Positions 39,471 to 49,049 of a stretch of 64,000 nucleotides of DNA are shown piece after piece (the stretch's first letter is position 1; each line of letters starts with the position of its first letter). The stretch comes from Macrothele yani. Its lineage: Eukaryota > Arthropoda > Arachnida > Araneae > Macrothelidae. Below the pieces are notes generated by a model. The model searched no databases. It had not been told where the DNA came from and saw nothing but the letters and a program-made list of their open reading frames with translations. The stretch spans positions 228,310,701 to 228,374,700 of the forward strand of contig CM077034.1 in the NCBI GenBank assembly GCA_039090855.1, given 5' to 3'. The position numbers were made by a program, and so were the translations under genes.

Positions 39471-40130
39471 ATTACGAAAAAAAAAACAAAAAAAAAACTA
39501 TCGTTACGTTGCAAAAAAAAATTGTGAATTATATGAAACTGACATTTATGAAAAATACCTCGCAGTATTGTAAAATGAAAGACAAAAACATTCGATTACC
39601 CATTACGCATGTCCGAGCGCAGCGCCGTCAGGGATCCTTTGAATCCCAAAATTTTCGAGAGAGTTCAACGTTTCCCTGCGAAGTCAACACTTTGACGGTG
39701 CAGGTAAAGTCATCAGCTACTATTACCCATTACGCAGAAAAGAGACAGCTTCAAGCAGACGCAGGTGCGTGGCAAATCAGTCCCGTCCGTGGATGCCTCA
39801 CCTCCCACGCTGCTAACCCTGGTTCGTTTCCATTCAGATTCAAATGGGTGTTTTTCCGGTCTGTTGAGAAAATTTCCCCAGCGCCGTGCTGTAATTCAGA
39901 TGTTTCGTAAGGGGCAAAACAGTTGTAGCTTTGTGAAACTGTGGCTATCATTTAGTTTTTATTTATGGCTACTACTGGGAAATTGGCGGACAAGATTCGG
40001 CAAGCCATCAGTTACGTCACGTGATTGCCGGCTGCCACTGCTGGGAAACCAGCGGACCACATTTGGCCAGCCATCATTTATGGCACGTGCTTGCAGGGCC
40101 GCTTGTGGCAGCCGCGGCCTGTGATGGATA

Positions 40131-40610
40131 TTTTTTTTTTGAATTTAGGTTTAACGACCACCGTGAGCAACTCAATGGGCTATAAGCAGTCGCCCGTCCC
40201 TAATTTAGGGTCACTGGTTCCAGGGAAGGGAGAGAGCCAGTGCCGTAAGACAAACACAACATCCATTGATTGATTGGAGGTTTAACGACCACCATGAGCA
40301 ACTCAATGGGCTATAAGCAGTCGCCCGTCCCTGATTTAGGGTCACTGGTTCCAGGGAAGGGAGAGCGCCAGTGCCGTAAGACAATCACAACATCCATTGA
40401 TTGATTGGAGGTTTAACGACCACCGTGAGCAACTCAATGGGCTATAAGCAGTCGCCCGTCCCTAATTTAGGGTCACTGGTTCCAGGGAAGGGAGAGAGCC
40501 AGTGCCGTAAGACAAACACAACATCCATGTCTCACCGGGATTCGAACCCGGACCCCTTTCGGACGAATGATCAGAGGCCATCGCTTAGACCACTGCGCAA
40601 CCGGGGCTGC
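40131..40610 (-). mobile_element. SINE-A with three tandem bodies
   Basis: On the minus strand there is one tRNA-like head (about 40610 to 40529) followed by three bodies (about 40528-40398, 40397-40267 and 40266-40131) and a tail. Body joins read CAATCAATCA then ATGGATG, so each extra body starts exactly after the head sequence. The whole compound element lies between TSDs GCCTGTGATGGATAT (40117-40131 and 40609-40623). The head end is slightly mutated (GGCTGC for GGCGGC). Confidence 0.92.
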
Positions 40611-40764
40611 CTGTGATGGATATCTGATGGCCCTGTTGTGGCATATGACAACTGATGAGAGTGCCATCTGTTGGCCTGAACTGCTGGCCCTTTGTTGGCG
40701 GCCCGGACATTTTATTTTTAAAACATAGTGCTGGGCCATTGCTGACCTAGCACTATGTCTTTGC

Positions 40765-41045
40765 TGGGAATGCTTCGAATGTTCACTTTTTCGAATAAAT
40801 CGTTTAGAGCATACATCGCATTGGTGAAACTTTTCACCCGCCTAAATGAGTTAATGCTTCGAAAAATCATTTTTTCGAGCAAATCGCTTGGAGCATAAAT
40901 CACATTAGTGAGACTTTCCCCCCGTGCAAATGCTTCGAAAGATCACTTTTTCGAGTTAATTGCTTGGAACATACATCATGCTGGTAAGGCTTTTTACCTG
41001 TGTGCATCACAACATGCTCCGAAAGATGACTTTTCTGAGTTTCTA
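40765..41045 (-). pseudogene. C2H2 zinc-finger gene fragment, decayed (copy 1)
   Basis: The minus strand shows about four repeats of roughly 84 bases that encode degraded C2H2 fingers: motifs such as CDVCSKRF, RKSDLSKH and the linker HTGKKPYQ can be read piecewise. The frame changes between repeats, some zinc-binding cysteines and histidines are lost, and there are in-frame stops. In the family, intact tandem fingers of this type bind DNA as nuclear transcription factors. Here it is a short relic with no visible start or end of a gene. The same decay is in copy 2 (57141-57421), so it predates the duplication. Confidence 0.65.
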
Positions 41046-41175
41046 TTAGATATTTTTCCTCTGTTAGCACAAAAACATGTAATACTCCTCAGTGCCATTC
41101 TGTCAATCAAAATGGGAAATTAAGCTGGCCATATCCAAATTGACTTCATATACGCGCTTTACTACTAAATGCTAA

Positions 41176-41245
41176 TTTTGAAGATGACAATCCGATTTTT
41201 GGCGTAAATGTGACAAGGATGGTAAGTCAGATAATACTCTTCGGA
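41176..41245 (-). repeat. SINE-B tail fragment (copy 1)
   Basis: It matches the 3' body of the SINE-B copy at 230-300 (GAAGATGACAATCCGATTTT, then GTGACAAGGATG). No tRNA-like head is visible here. The copy 2 counterpart is at about 57551-57621. Confidence 0.6.
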
Positions 41246-41645
41246 AATTAAAAGATTTCATATTAAATGTTTCTCCCTTGCTTACCTGTGAAAAGTAACT
41301 GCGGGAGGTGGTCGCCCGAAATTTGTAGGACATCCGTAAGCGCAACAACATACTATTTCTAAGAAAAATAACTTCAAATTTCGAAAACCAAACTTCTCAC
41401 GTATGTAACCTAATGGCTCAGAACCACCATCAGAGGCTTAAGATGGCCGTCACACCGTCACGTCGTATGCTAAGAAAGCTTCAAGTTTGTGACGTCATAT
41501 CTTCTCCCCTTGTTCCTACCTCCATGGCTAAAACTACTAGTAATGGAATTTTGGTTAGTATAAACTACCAAAAATATATTTTACTTGGTAATGTAATTGA
41601 ATAAAAGCTACACACTACAAGTACAACTGTTTCATGCGTTATATA

Positions 41646-43068
41646 CACAGACGGAAAAAAAACCCAACACCACGAAAAAATAGTTGTAGAGGAATGAAAT
41701 GGCGGCAATACATTTGTATAGGTAACATATTTAATCGATTAAGGTTTCAAGATCACAGCTTACTGTAAGCATGAGAAGAGCCACTTTAAATGTGAAATGC
41801 TGGTACATTAATAACCGGTGTAACCGCCAGAATGTTGAATGCAAGCACGCAAACGTTCATGCATTGTGTCGTACAGGTGCTGGATGTCAGTTTGTGGGAT
41901 GGAGTTCCATGCCTGTTGCACTTGGTCGGTCAATACAGGGACGGTTAATGCTGGTTGGGGTGACGCTGGGGTTGTCGTCCAATGATGTCCCATACGTGCT
42001 CGATTGGTGAAAGACTGGTGATCTAGCAGGCCACGGCAACATGTCGACACTCTGTAGAGCATGTTGGGTTACAACAGCGGTATGCGGGCCAGCGTTATCC
42101 TGTTGGAAAGCACCCCCTGGAATGCTGTTCATGAATGGAAGCACAACAGGTTGAATCACCAGACCGACGTACAACTGTGCCGTCAGGGTGCGTGGGATAA
42201 CCACGAGAGTGCTCGTGCTGTCATAGGAAATTGCTCCCCAGACCATAACTCCAGGTGTAGGTCCAGTGTGTCTCGGCCGCAGACAGGTTGGTTGCAGGCG
42301 CTCACCTGGCCTCCTTCTAACCAACACACGGCCATCACTGGCACCAGGCAGAACCGGTTTTCATCAGAAAACACAACAGATCTCCACTCCGTCCTCCAAT
42401 GAGCTCTAGGTTGACACCACTGACGTTGCAAACGGCAGTGGTTTGGAGTAAGTGGAATGCACGCTACGGGGCGTCTGGCTCGGAGCTGTCCTTCAAGTAA
42501 CCGATTTGTAACAGTTCGTTGTGTCACTGTGGTGGCAACTGCAGCTCAAATTGCTGCCGCAGACGCGGTACGATGCGCCACGGCCATACGCCGTACACAG
42601 TGGTCTTCCCTCTCAGTAGTGCCACATGGCCGGCCGGAACCCGGTCTTCTTGAGGCAATACCTTCCCTTGACCACCGCTGCCAACAATCATGCACAGTGG
42701 CTACATTCCTGCCAAGTCGTTCTGCAATATTGCGGAAAGAAAATCCACCTTCTCGTAGCCCTATTACACGACCTCGTTCAAACTCCGTGAGCTGTTGATA
42801 ATGGCTTCTTCGTCTTCTTAAAGGCATTCTTGACTTACATCAACACCCTACGTCGAATCTCAACGATAACTAACGTTCACGAACGTTACAGCGCGTATTT
42901 ACAGCAAACCTGCTTTGCATGTCCCGAGGGGCGCTACTAGCGCCACACGTATGCGCCGAGCGCGAAATTGGCATAGACGTCATCTTACAGATGACTCTCA
43001 CCACCTACCAACTGTCGTTTATCTAACACAACCCCTTTCTTGGTGTTGGGATTTTTTCCCCGTCAGTG
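41646..43068 (-). mobile_element. Tc1-like transposon (Tc1-2), duplication copy 1
   Basis: Terminal inverted repeats run from CACAGACGG at 41646 (one mismatch from the family CACTGACGG) to CCCGTCAGTG at 43068. The TA target duplication is at 41644-41645 and 43069-43070. Length 1,423 bases. Its counterpart in the second segmental copy is 58021-59445. Confidence 0.93.
41808..42827 (-). pseudogene. Tc1-like transposase relic (Tc1-2)
   Basis: It starts at ATG 42827 on the minus strand. The N-terminal helix-turn-helix region is intact to about codon 93, where an arginine codon has become TGA (near 42546). The frame resumes to FSDENRFCL (first catalytic D), shifts at about 42330, continues through QQDNAGPHTA (second D), and shifts again after WPARSP at about 42020. 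The glutamate region and the C-terminus GGYTGY follow in other frames, to 41808. One stop and at least two frameshifts make it dead. The same lesions are in Tc1-3. Confidence 0.9.
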
Positions 43069-43182
43069 TATGTTCTATGTGTCGTGTGCATATTTGCAGC
43101 AAAAACATCTTTGCATTAATTCTTCATATATGACTTTGAAATATTATTATATGTTTAAGTTATTATGTTATCTAGCACTCAC

Positions 43183-43271
43183 CTTGTGGAGGTGTTTCAT
43201 AATAGGATTCTTCATCTAGTATCTTAAAATTGAAGTATGCATATATCGTGTCTTGGACACGTAGAATATGC
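43183..43271 (-). other. Possible internal exon B (copy 1)
   Basis: On the minus strand a pyrimidine-rich acceptor ending GCAACAG precedes 43271, and a strong donor, AAG then GTGAGT, follows 43183. The 89 bases between are open in one frame (HILRVQDTIYAYFNFKILDE and on to ETPPQ). No known domain. The phase does not join in frame to the other candidate exon at 43882, so either intervening exons are missing, or this is non-coding RNA, or chance. Copy 2 is at 59560-59648 with one substitution near its 5' end. Confidence 0.25.
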
Positions 43272-43881
43272 CTGTTGCAAAAAGGGGGGCCATGTTGATA
43301 TCGTGACCAGAGTTTCAGTTCAAATAAATTACGACTATGATTACAATACAAAGATTGCGTGAAAGAATTATATGCAATGCAATTAAAAAATCTTTTACCA
43401 TCAACCTGTGTCGTCAATCTTTAAAAGAAGGAATGGACACAATCAAGGACTGTACAAACAGACATCAAATAAATTATCATCAATCTCTGAACATTGCCAG
43501 ACAGCCATTGCCATACGCACACGACGCCATACAAACCACCGGACATGTTCCGGCGCGACTGACTTTCGGCCATTATCAACGGTATGCATCCTGGATCGAT
43601 GTTCGAAGTTGTTATATATCTAAGGCACCTCGATCATACCCTAGTCATAGTTGCTCCACGTCGACGTCTTCCGTCATCTAAGGAGGAGTTCCTAAATTAG
43701 GTTGAGAAACCCGAACCCACAGCGCCATGCGCCTTTTGGCAGGTGAAAAAGAATCTAAGAGAGTTAGGAGCAGATTGTCCTGATAGAATAGCACGAAAGA
43801 AAAAGTATGGAAATATTAAAGGAGAACGAGTAAACGGTTTCCCGTTAAGTAGTGAAGTTGTAAGCTGCCCTACATACTTAC

Positions 43882-43942
43882 CTGTAACAACAATCCATTC
43901 CAAGCTATATTTCTCTCCGCAGAAGAAATGCACGGTACACCG
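43882..43942 (-). other. Possible internal exon A (copy 1)
   Basis: On the minus strand the acceptor TCATCTGTGGCAG precedes 43942 and the donor ACAG then GTAAGTATG follows 43882. The 61 bases are open in two frames (for example FFCGEKYSLEWIVVT). In copy 2 (60258-60317) it is 60 bases, so one copy has an indel that changes the frame. A second acceptor-like site, TTTATTTTCAG near 43998, would give a longer exon. Function unknown. Confidence 0.25.
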
Positions 43943-44417
43943 CTGCCACAGATGAGTACAGGGGGAAAAGAAGGAAAGGACACGGGAAAGGGGAACCTGA
44001 AAATAAAAACATCACACACAGAATAAGTTTCCCCAGAGGAAAATCGACGTTCAACACTGGATAAGACAAAACTGGCCATTTCATCAGTGTGTCTCACGGG
44101 TCCGCTATTGCTTCGTTACTCGCCAGCCAATGAGAGAAAAGATTTTTCCCCATTGGTTTAAAGGATTTTTTCTCAGGTTTATTTTTGTTGATTCTTGCCT
44201 GACATGTCAGCGTAACCATAGCAGAGGTGGTGTGATCACAAGATTACACCGATCGAGGTTTATGTTACTCATTTTGAGTAAACAACAGAAAAAAAAAGCC
44301 ACAATCTGGGTTTTTATTCCTTATTTAGGGAGCCGGTAGTATAAGGGCCAATCATTTTTTTCCTTCGCTACTTGTCTGCTTGTTGCACAATTATGTGCAA
44401 CAGCGGAAAAAATTAAT
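43943..44417. other. No gene identified
   Basis: The minus strand around 44060-44100 has an ATG in reasonable context (codons MASFVLSSVERRF), and CCAAT-type motifs lie at about 44127 and 44153. They could belong to the 5' end of the candidate minus-strand transcript, but nothing confirms it. Confidence 0.3.
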
Positions 44418-44636
44418 GCCGCCCCGGTGGCGCAGTGGTCTAAGGCGCTGGCCTCTGATCATTCGTCCATAAGGGGTCCGGGTTCGAATCCCGGTCAGGC
44501 ATGGATGTTGTGTTTGTCTTACGGCACTGGCTCTCTCCCTTCCCTGGAACCAGTGACCCTAAATTAGGGACGGGCGACTGCTTATAGTCCATTGAGTTGC
44601 TCACGGTGGTCGTTAAACCTCCAATCAAAAAAAAAA
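44418..44636 (+). mobile_element. SINE-A (copy 1)
   Basis: Full head, body and short poly-A; TSD AAAAAATTAA on both sides. The counterpart at 60793-61010 shares its private change (TATAGTCC for TATAGCCC), so it was present before the segmental duplication. Confidence 0.92.
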
Positions 44637-44639
44637 TTA

Positions 44640-45074
44640 AGTCCTGTTTTATTTATTCATTATTATTATTTTTTTTATTTGTCAGAGCTAATGCGTAAGA
44701 GAAAAAAAAATTAATTTAAAAGACAAGACCGACAACACCTTATTAGTTAGGGGGAGAAATATTCAGTACAAAAAAGATAGATCTTTTATGCAACATTTTG
44801 CTCGGCCCTTAAAAGGGCCCTTTTCCCCCCCCCCCCCAAAAACTCCTGATATTCAATTTTTTGCTTTTCTCCCACGTGTGAGGATTAACTTCAATTTAGT
44901 CCCAGTTATTTTTACTTTTTTTTTGGAAGTATAACTGTGAACTGGATTCTTTTCAGGAATTTTAATCCGCGCCATCTATCGGTTTAATTTGAGAAGTGCT
45001 GCAGCTGTTCCTAATTTTTATGTATATGCTATTTCTTTCGCTTTTCTTTTGTTTTTATACTTCGTATTCTTTTC
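44640..45074. other. AT-rich sequence, possible 3' flank of the Penelope relic
   Basis: A poly-C run (44826-44837) and AT-rich sequence, with no gene of its own. The part nearest 45074 may be the 3' untranslated end of the Penelope-like relic, which reads on the minus strand. Confidence 0.4.
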
Positions 45075-46395
45075 TTATTGTATTAAATATTTCCACGGAT
45101 ATGGGATATCTTTAGGAGTAGATGTATTGCAATTAGAGCCTTGGGTTTTTTCAATTGCTATAGCTTCAGACCACAAAATTTGATTATGTTTATTGTCGGA
45201 AGTTAAAATTTTACTATTTTCCCAATCGGGTATTAACTCATTTACCATACAATGCTCTATAAGTGAGGTTTTTCTCTTCTTTTTTAATCCAATTACTATA
45301 GTGCTCATTCAATCTGGTTTTAAATCTCTTTTTAGTACTGCCGATGTAGTATTTGTAACTATTTCAGCAATTTCAATATTGCTATCCTGGCATTCTTTTC
45401 TTATAATATTGCTCAATGGAGGTAAATATGGAATACTTCCGTAGAATAGCGTATTGCTTTTAGTTGTACTATTGTTGTGTTTAGATATATCTGCTCTTCT
45501 TATGTTGTGATATAATGAATCAATCATGCTTCCGGGATATCCAAAATATTTAGCAGTGTTTTTAATCCATTTTATTTCTTCAATTAGTGCTTTTTTAGCC
45601 GCCCCGGTGGCGCAGTGGTCTAAGGCGTTGGCCTCTCATCATTCGTCCGAAGGGGTCCGGGTTCCAATCCCGGTGAGGCATGGATGTTGTGTTTGTCTTA
45701 CGGCACTGGCTCTCTCCCTTCCCTGGAACCAGTGACCCTAAATTAGGGACGGGCGACTGCTTATAGCCCATTGAGTTGCTCACGGTGGTCGTTAAACCTC
45801 CAATCAAAAAAAAAAAAAAAGTGCTTTTTTAGTTGATGAATGTGTTATGGCTCTATTTATAAATGATCTGAAGGCTGAAATCTTATACTTCCATGGGTGA
45901 CTGGATTCATTGGGAATTATAGCAGGAATGTAAGTAAACTTACGGTATACACTGAATTCGATTTTATTTTGATGTTTAATAAAAGAGATGTCAAGAAAGT
46001 GGAGTTTGTTGTCTATTTCTTTTTCATACGTTACTTGAATAGTTGCATACATACCATTGAAGTTGTTTATGAAAAGCTCCATATCATTTTCAGAGTGCGG
46101 CCAAAAGATCAATATATCATCGACATATCGTAGGTATAGTATAGGACATAGGTAAGTTACTAGATCTACCGGTGAATATTTTCTTTTCTATATCCTGCAT
46201 AATGACCTCGGCAAACAAACCAGATATTGGTGATCCCATTGGTGCGCCGTATATTTGTTTATAAACGGTATCATTGAAAGTGAAGTAATTATTCTCGGTT
46301 ATTAGCTTGAGTGCGCACATGATGCTTTCAATCTTCGAAGGTTCGATTTTTGCTTCTTTGCAAACTGCTAGGTCATCACGTAAACAAACGAAATT
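45075..46395 (-). pseudogene. Penelope-like retroelement relic, copy 1, split by a SINE
   Basis: On the minus strand, reading down from about 46395, there is CLRDDLAVC, then QIYGAPMGSPISGLFAEV (reverse-transcriptase palm motif), YVDDIL (catalytic box, near 46120, in a different frame), and KLHFLDISF. Further down come the C-terminal motifs ending ...LIEHCMVNE and NQILWSEAIAIEK, typical of the GIY-YIG endonuclease tail of Penelope-like elements. Intact members reverse-transcribe their RNA and nick target DNA. This one is truncated at its 5' end, frameshifted between the palm motif and YVDDIL, stopped before the tail (about 45309), and interrupted by a SINE-A at 45598-45820. The alternative, another GIY-YIG retroelement, is less likely. 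Confidence 0.82.
45598..45820 (+). mobile_element. SINE-A inserted in the Penelope relic, copy 1 only
   Basis: Full-length, with the perfect 11-base TSD GTGCTTTTTTA at 45587-45597 and 45821-45831. The paralogous site at about 61960 in copy 2 is empty with one copy of the target. The insertion is therefore younger than the segmental duplication. Confidence 0.96.
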
Positions 46396-46435
46396 TCACA
46401 ACTTTGCGGCTTCATGGCTCTAACCTCCTTGAATA

Positions 46436-46470
46436 AGACGAACACAACATCCGTGCCTCACTGGGGCATG
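46436..46470 (-). repeat. SINE-A fragment (copy 1)
   Basis: About 33 bases match the head/body junction of SINE-A on the minus strand (GACGAACACAACATCC then GTGCCTCACTGGG). Without further SINE sequence on either side it is a truncated remnant. Also at about 62573-62607. Confidence 0.5.
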
Positions 46471-46913
46471 GATTGAGCAATTGAAATTATAGATAAAATA
46501 GCGAAGAGTGTATAAGTAAATATAAGTGGTGTAGCAAAAAATAAAGTGCACAGTAAGAAAGTAAAAAGCGACAATAAATATGGGCTGCACATATGTCTAG
46601 CACAATCTGTATTGTAAAACCGTAACAGAAGAAAAAAGTTCTGCAAAACCATTGTGTTATTGACATAAGAGTAAATTCTTTTATGACGCAAAAATTTTGC
46701 CCTTCCCAGTGTTAGAGCAGTTGTATAATTTCAAGTTTTGTTTCGATAAAGATATTACACAATACATTGGTGCGATTAGTTATTACGCATCGTTATTCCA
46801 GTTATGGTTCCTGTTCTGAACTACAGTAGATATCTTTGAACATTAAAAATATAAAATAAAGATAAAGAATTGCTTCGTGTAATGCAATGATAATTGAATT
46901 ATTTCGCAAATTT
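46471..46913. other. No gene seen
   Basis: AT-rich sequence with only short open frames of low-complexity composition. Identical in copy 2. Confidence 0.5.
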
Positions 46914-46979
46914 GTTGATTGCGCGAATGACAGTTATCAAATTTCTAATGAATTGATAACTGTCATTCGGGCAATCAAC
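46914..46979. repeat. Near-perfect 27-bp-stem hairpin (copy 1)
   Basis: The arm GTTGATTGCGCGAATGACAG (46914-46933, continuing TTATCAA) pairs with TTGATAACTGTCATTC...AATCAAC (46953-46979) with a single mismatch, around a 12-base loop. Weak pairing extends a few bases beyond the stem. Same structure at 63051-63116. It could be a microRNA-like precursor or a tiny palindromic transposon remnant; transcription is unknown. Confidence 0.7.
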
Positions 46980-49041
46980 TTATTTGTAGGTTTCAGTGGA
47001 AGATTAGGAAATCAGGCATTGCACAACTATGCCCAAATGATACAAAACTCAGTTGGACTAAGGTTGCTCTCCGGTGGCCGGCCAATGAGTAACGTCTGCA
47101 ACGTCACTGAGTTGGTTTCCGTAGAATTGTAATTCAGAAACTGATTGTTTCGGAGTTCCGCACATTCTTTGTACACAGTCGAGTCAAGTCGGGACAAAGC
47201 TTCAACTTCGGTGGTTGGTTAGTATTGTTGCATTATATATATTTTCTAATATAATGAAAGCTCCTGTTGCAACAAATTTAGCCTGAAATTGTTTAGCATA
47301 ACAGTATTATTATTTCGCATGCAACTTTTTGCCATATTTTTTGCAATGAATGCCATAAAAATGGTGTGTTGCTTGTGGGTGAAGTAACTGTAGGGATCAG
47401 TGAACTACAGGTCTGCCATCTTGGCTTTTTGACGCTTGTAGGAGATATTTAATCAACCGTTGGTTACAATTTCAAATTTTATTTTGTCTGCAGTTTGGCA
47501 AGGTTTGGGTTTATCAGCGTTTTGTATGCATAGCTTCGAGGCTTGAGTTTCTCCGATTCGTTGACACTTGTCATTTTTTTTTTTTTCTTGAACATGTTAG
47601 ATTTACGCATATATAACAAATATAATTTTATGTTAAACAAAAGCAAACACGTATACAGATTTTAAAATAAAATAAACAAATTTAGTTTCTTTGGAGCTGA
47701 TGTGATACGTGAATGTAGGCACAGGATATTGACGCTTATAAACTACAACTATTACTATAAACAATTCACTGTAAACAATTGCATACCATCTGTGAGAGAC
47801 ATATATAGGTGTTTTAAACATGCCCTTTGTTTCGGGGAAACGGAGGTTTGTAGCAGTTATCTTTCGAAGCAGTTTATAAACTGTTTCAATCAAAACTGGC
47901 TGTTTTTAAAAAAATGCTTGTTATATGTTGAGGAATAAATTTAGTTCTGGAAGTTGGGTGTGACCCCAGGTTGTTAGTTACTGCTAGAAACACTTGAAAG
48001 ATGTTTTAAAATTTGCTGTCAGATCTAGAAGTATTTTAAAGTAATATGCTAATGCACGTGCAGGCCCTGTCAGATAACAATATAATATAACCACTGTGTA
48101 TTTGTGTAAATTTTATATTACCAGGGAAGTGATTTTGGTCAGGGCTTAAAAAGGGCTGCTATAAGTAAAGAATTTTTTTTCCCTGTGAAATGATGAAGAT
48201 CTGACTGATTTCTGTTATGTAGCATAATAAACTGATTTTGGGTTTTATGGCATATTTATATTTGACCTTTCTTCCTGTGTGTTAAGAATCCTGGATGTAT
48301 TTTTGTCACCACTGAGTGAGTGACTAGTTAATTTCACAATCACTGATTAATTTGCTGTAAACATTTTTGGGTGTTAACCAACTGCAGAGAAGGGGTGCCA
48401 GAATAAGTTGTAAAGCCAGTGTGTGTGCCACACCCATTGATTAATACCAATATAGCACTGTCTGTATATTGGTATTGGTGCATAAATTACCAAAAAAAAA
48501 AAAGGACCAACAATTACAAGTAAATCTTCCAAATGTGGCCGAGGAATAGTTTTCTGAAGCGACGATAGATGGCGACACGTTATCGCTACACCGTAAAGCG
48601 CTGCGCTACTTTGTGAAAGGGGCAAAGGAAGTGATTAATATGGATTAAAGATGGCCCTTAAAAGGACCTTTATGAATGTACATTGTGGCATATGTGTGAA
48701 ATATTATGACGGAAGAATAAGTTGTCCTCGTGAATATGAAACTCTACCTAGCAGAATAAAAGCAAGAAAAGTTTTATCCGCCAGGGAAGAACTTCCTGAT
48801 CACACGAAGCAGGACTTCAAAGCAATGTTCTGAGGAAAGACGGCAATTCCGTCGGAATAAATATTCCATAATACGCCCACTGGTCCGTCTTAATGGTTGT
48901 TCCTGGCTCGACGTGATTTCAAAGATGCCAAGAATACAGGTGCCCTCGACGAGACGACCGCAGTTGTACTTGCGTTTTCCCACTTTGTCTTTGTCCACTT
49001 TGTCTTTGTCCACTTTGACGATGATTCCATCACCACCAAGC
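46980..49041. other. Long stretch without an identifiable gene
   Basis: It contains CCAAT and CGTCA motifs near 47080-47115 and a GC-richer block to about 47210 that could be a promoter, but no supported transcript follows. A small hairpin (ACCAATATA with TATATTGGT) lies at about 48447-48475. A 15-base motif (CTTTGTCTTTGTCCA) repeats in tandem near 48982-49016. A 60-codon open frame at 48651-48833 has no recognisable domain. The part up to about 47870 is duplicated near the window end. Confidence 0.5.
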
Positions 49042-49049
49042 CTTCCTAC

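Larger units (their letters stand above)
39127..47870. repeat. Segmental duplication, copy 1 (shared part)
   Basis: This is collinear and nearly identical with about 54950-64000. The offset is about 15.83 kb at the left (40025 and 55853), 16.376 kb after the SINE body expansion (40718 and 57094), and 16.137 kb after the copy-1-specific SINE (46117 and 62254). By eye, differences are of the order of one per 100-200 bases. The two copies are in direct orientation. Copy 1 probably continues to 54718. Confidence 0.93.

Noticed and set aside
39509..39910. 133-codon plus-strand open frame, also at 55352-55738
   Set aside because: Present in both segmental copies only by duplication. No domain, and overlapping frames on both strands.
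43337..43681. 114-codon plus-strand open frame, identical in both segmental copies
   Set aside because: Recent duplication explains the identity. No domain and no clear promoter or splice structure on that strand.
44418..44500. Apparent tRNA genes at SINE-A heads
   Set aside because: A and B boxes are good, but every copy continues into the SINE body and tail with TSDs, and the heads carry mismatches. They are SINE promoters, not tRNA genes.
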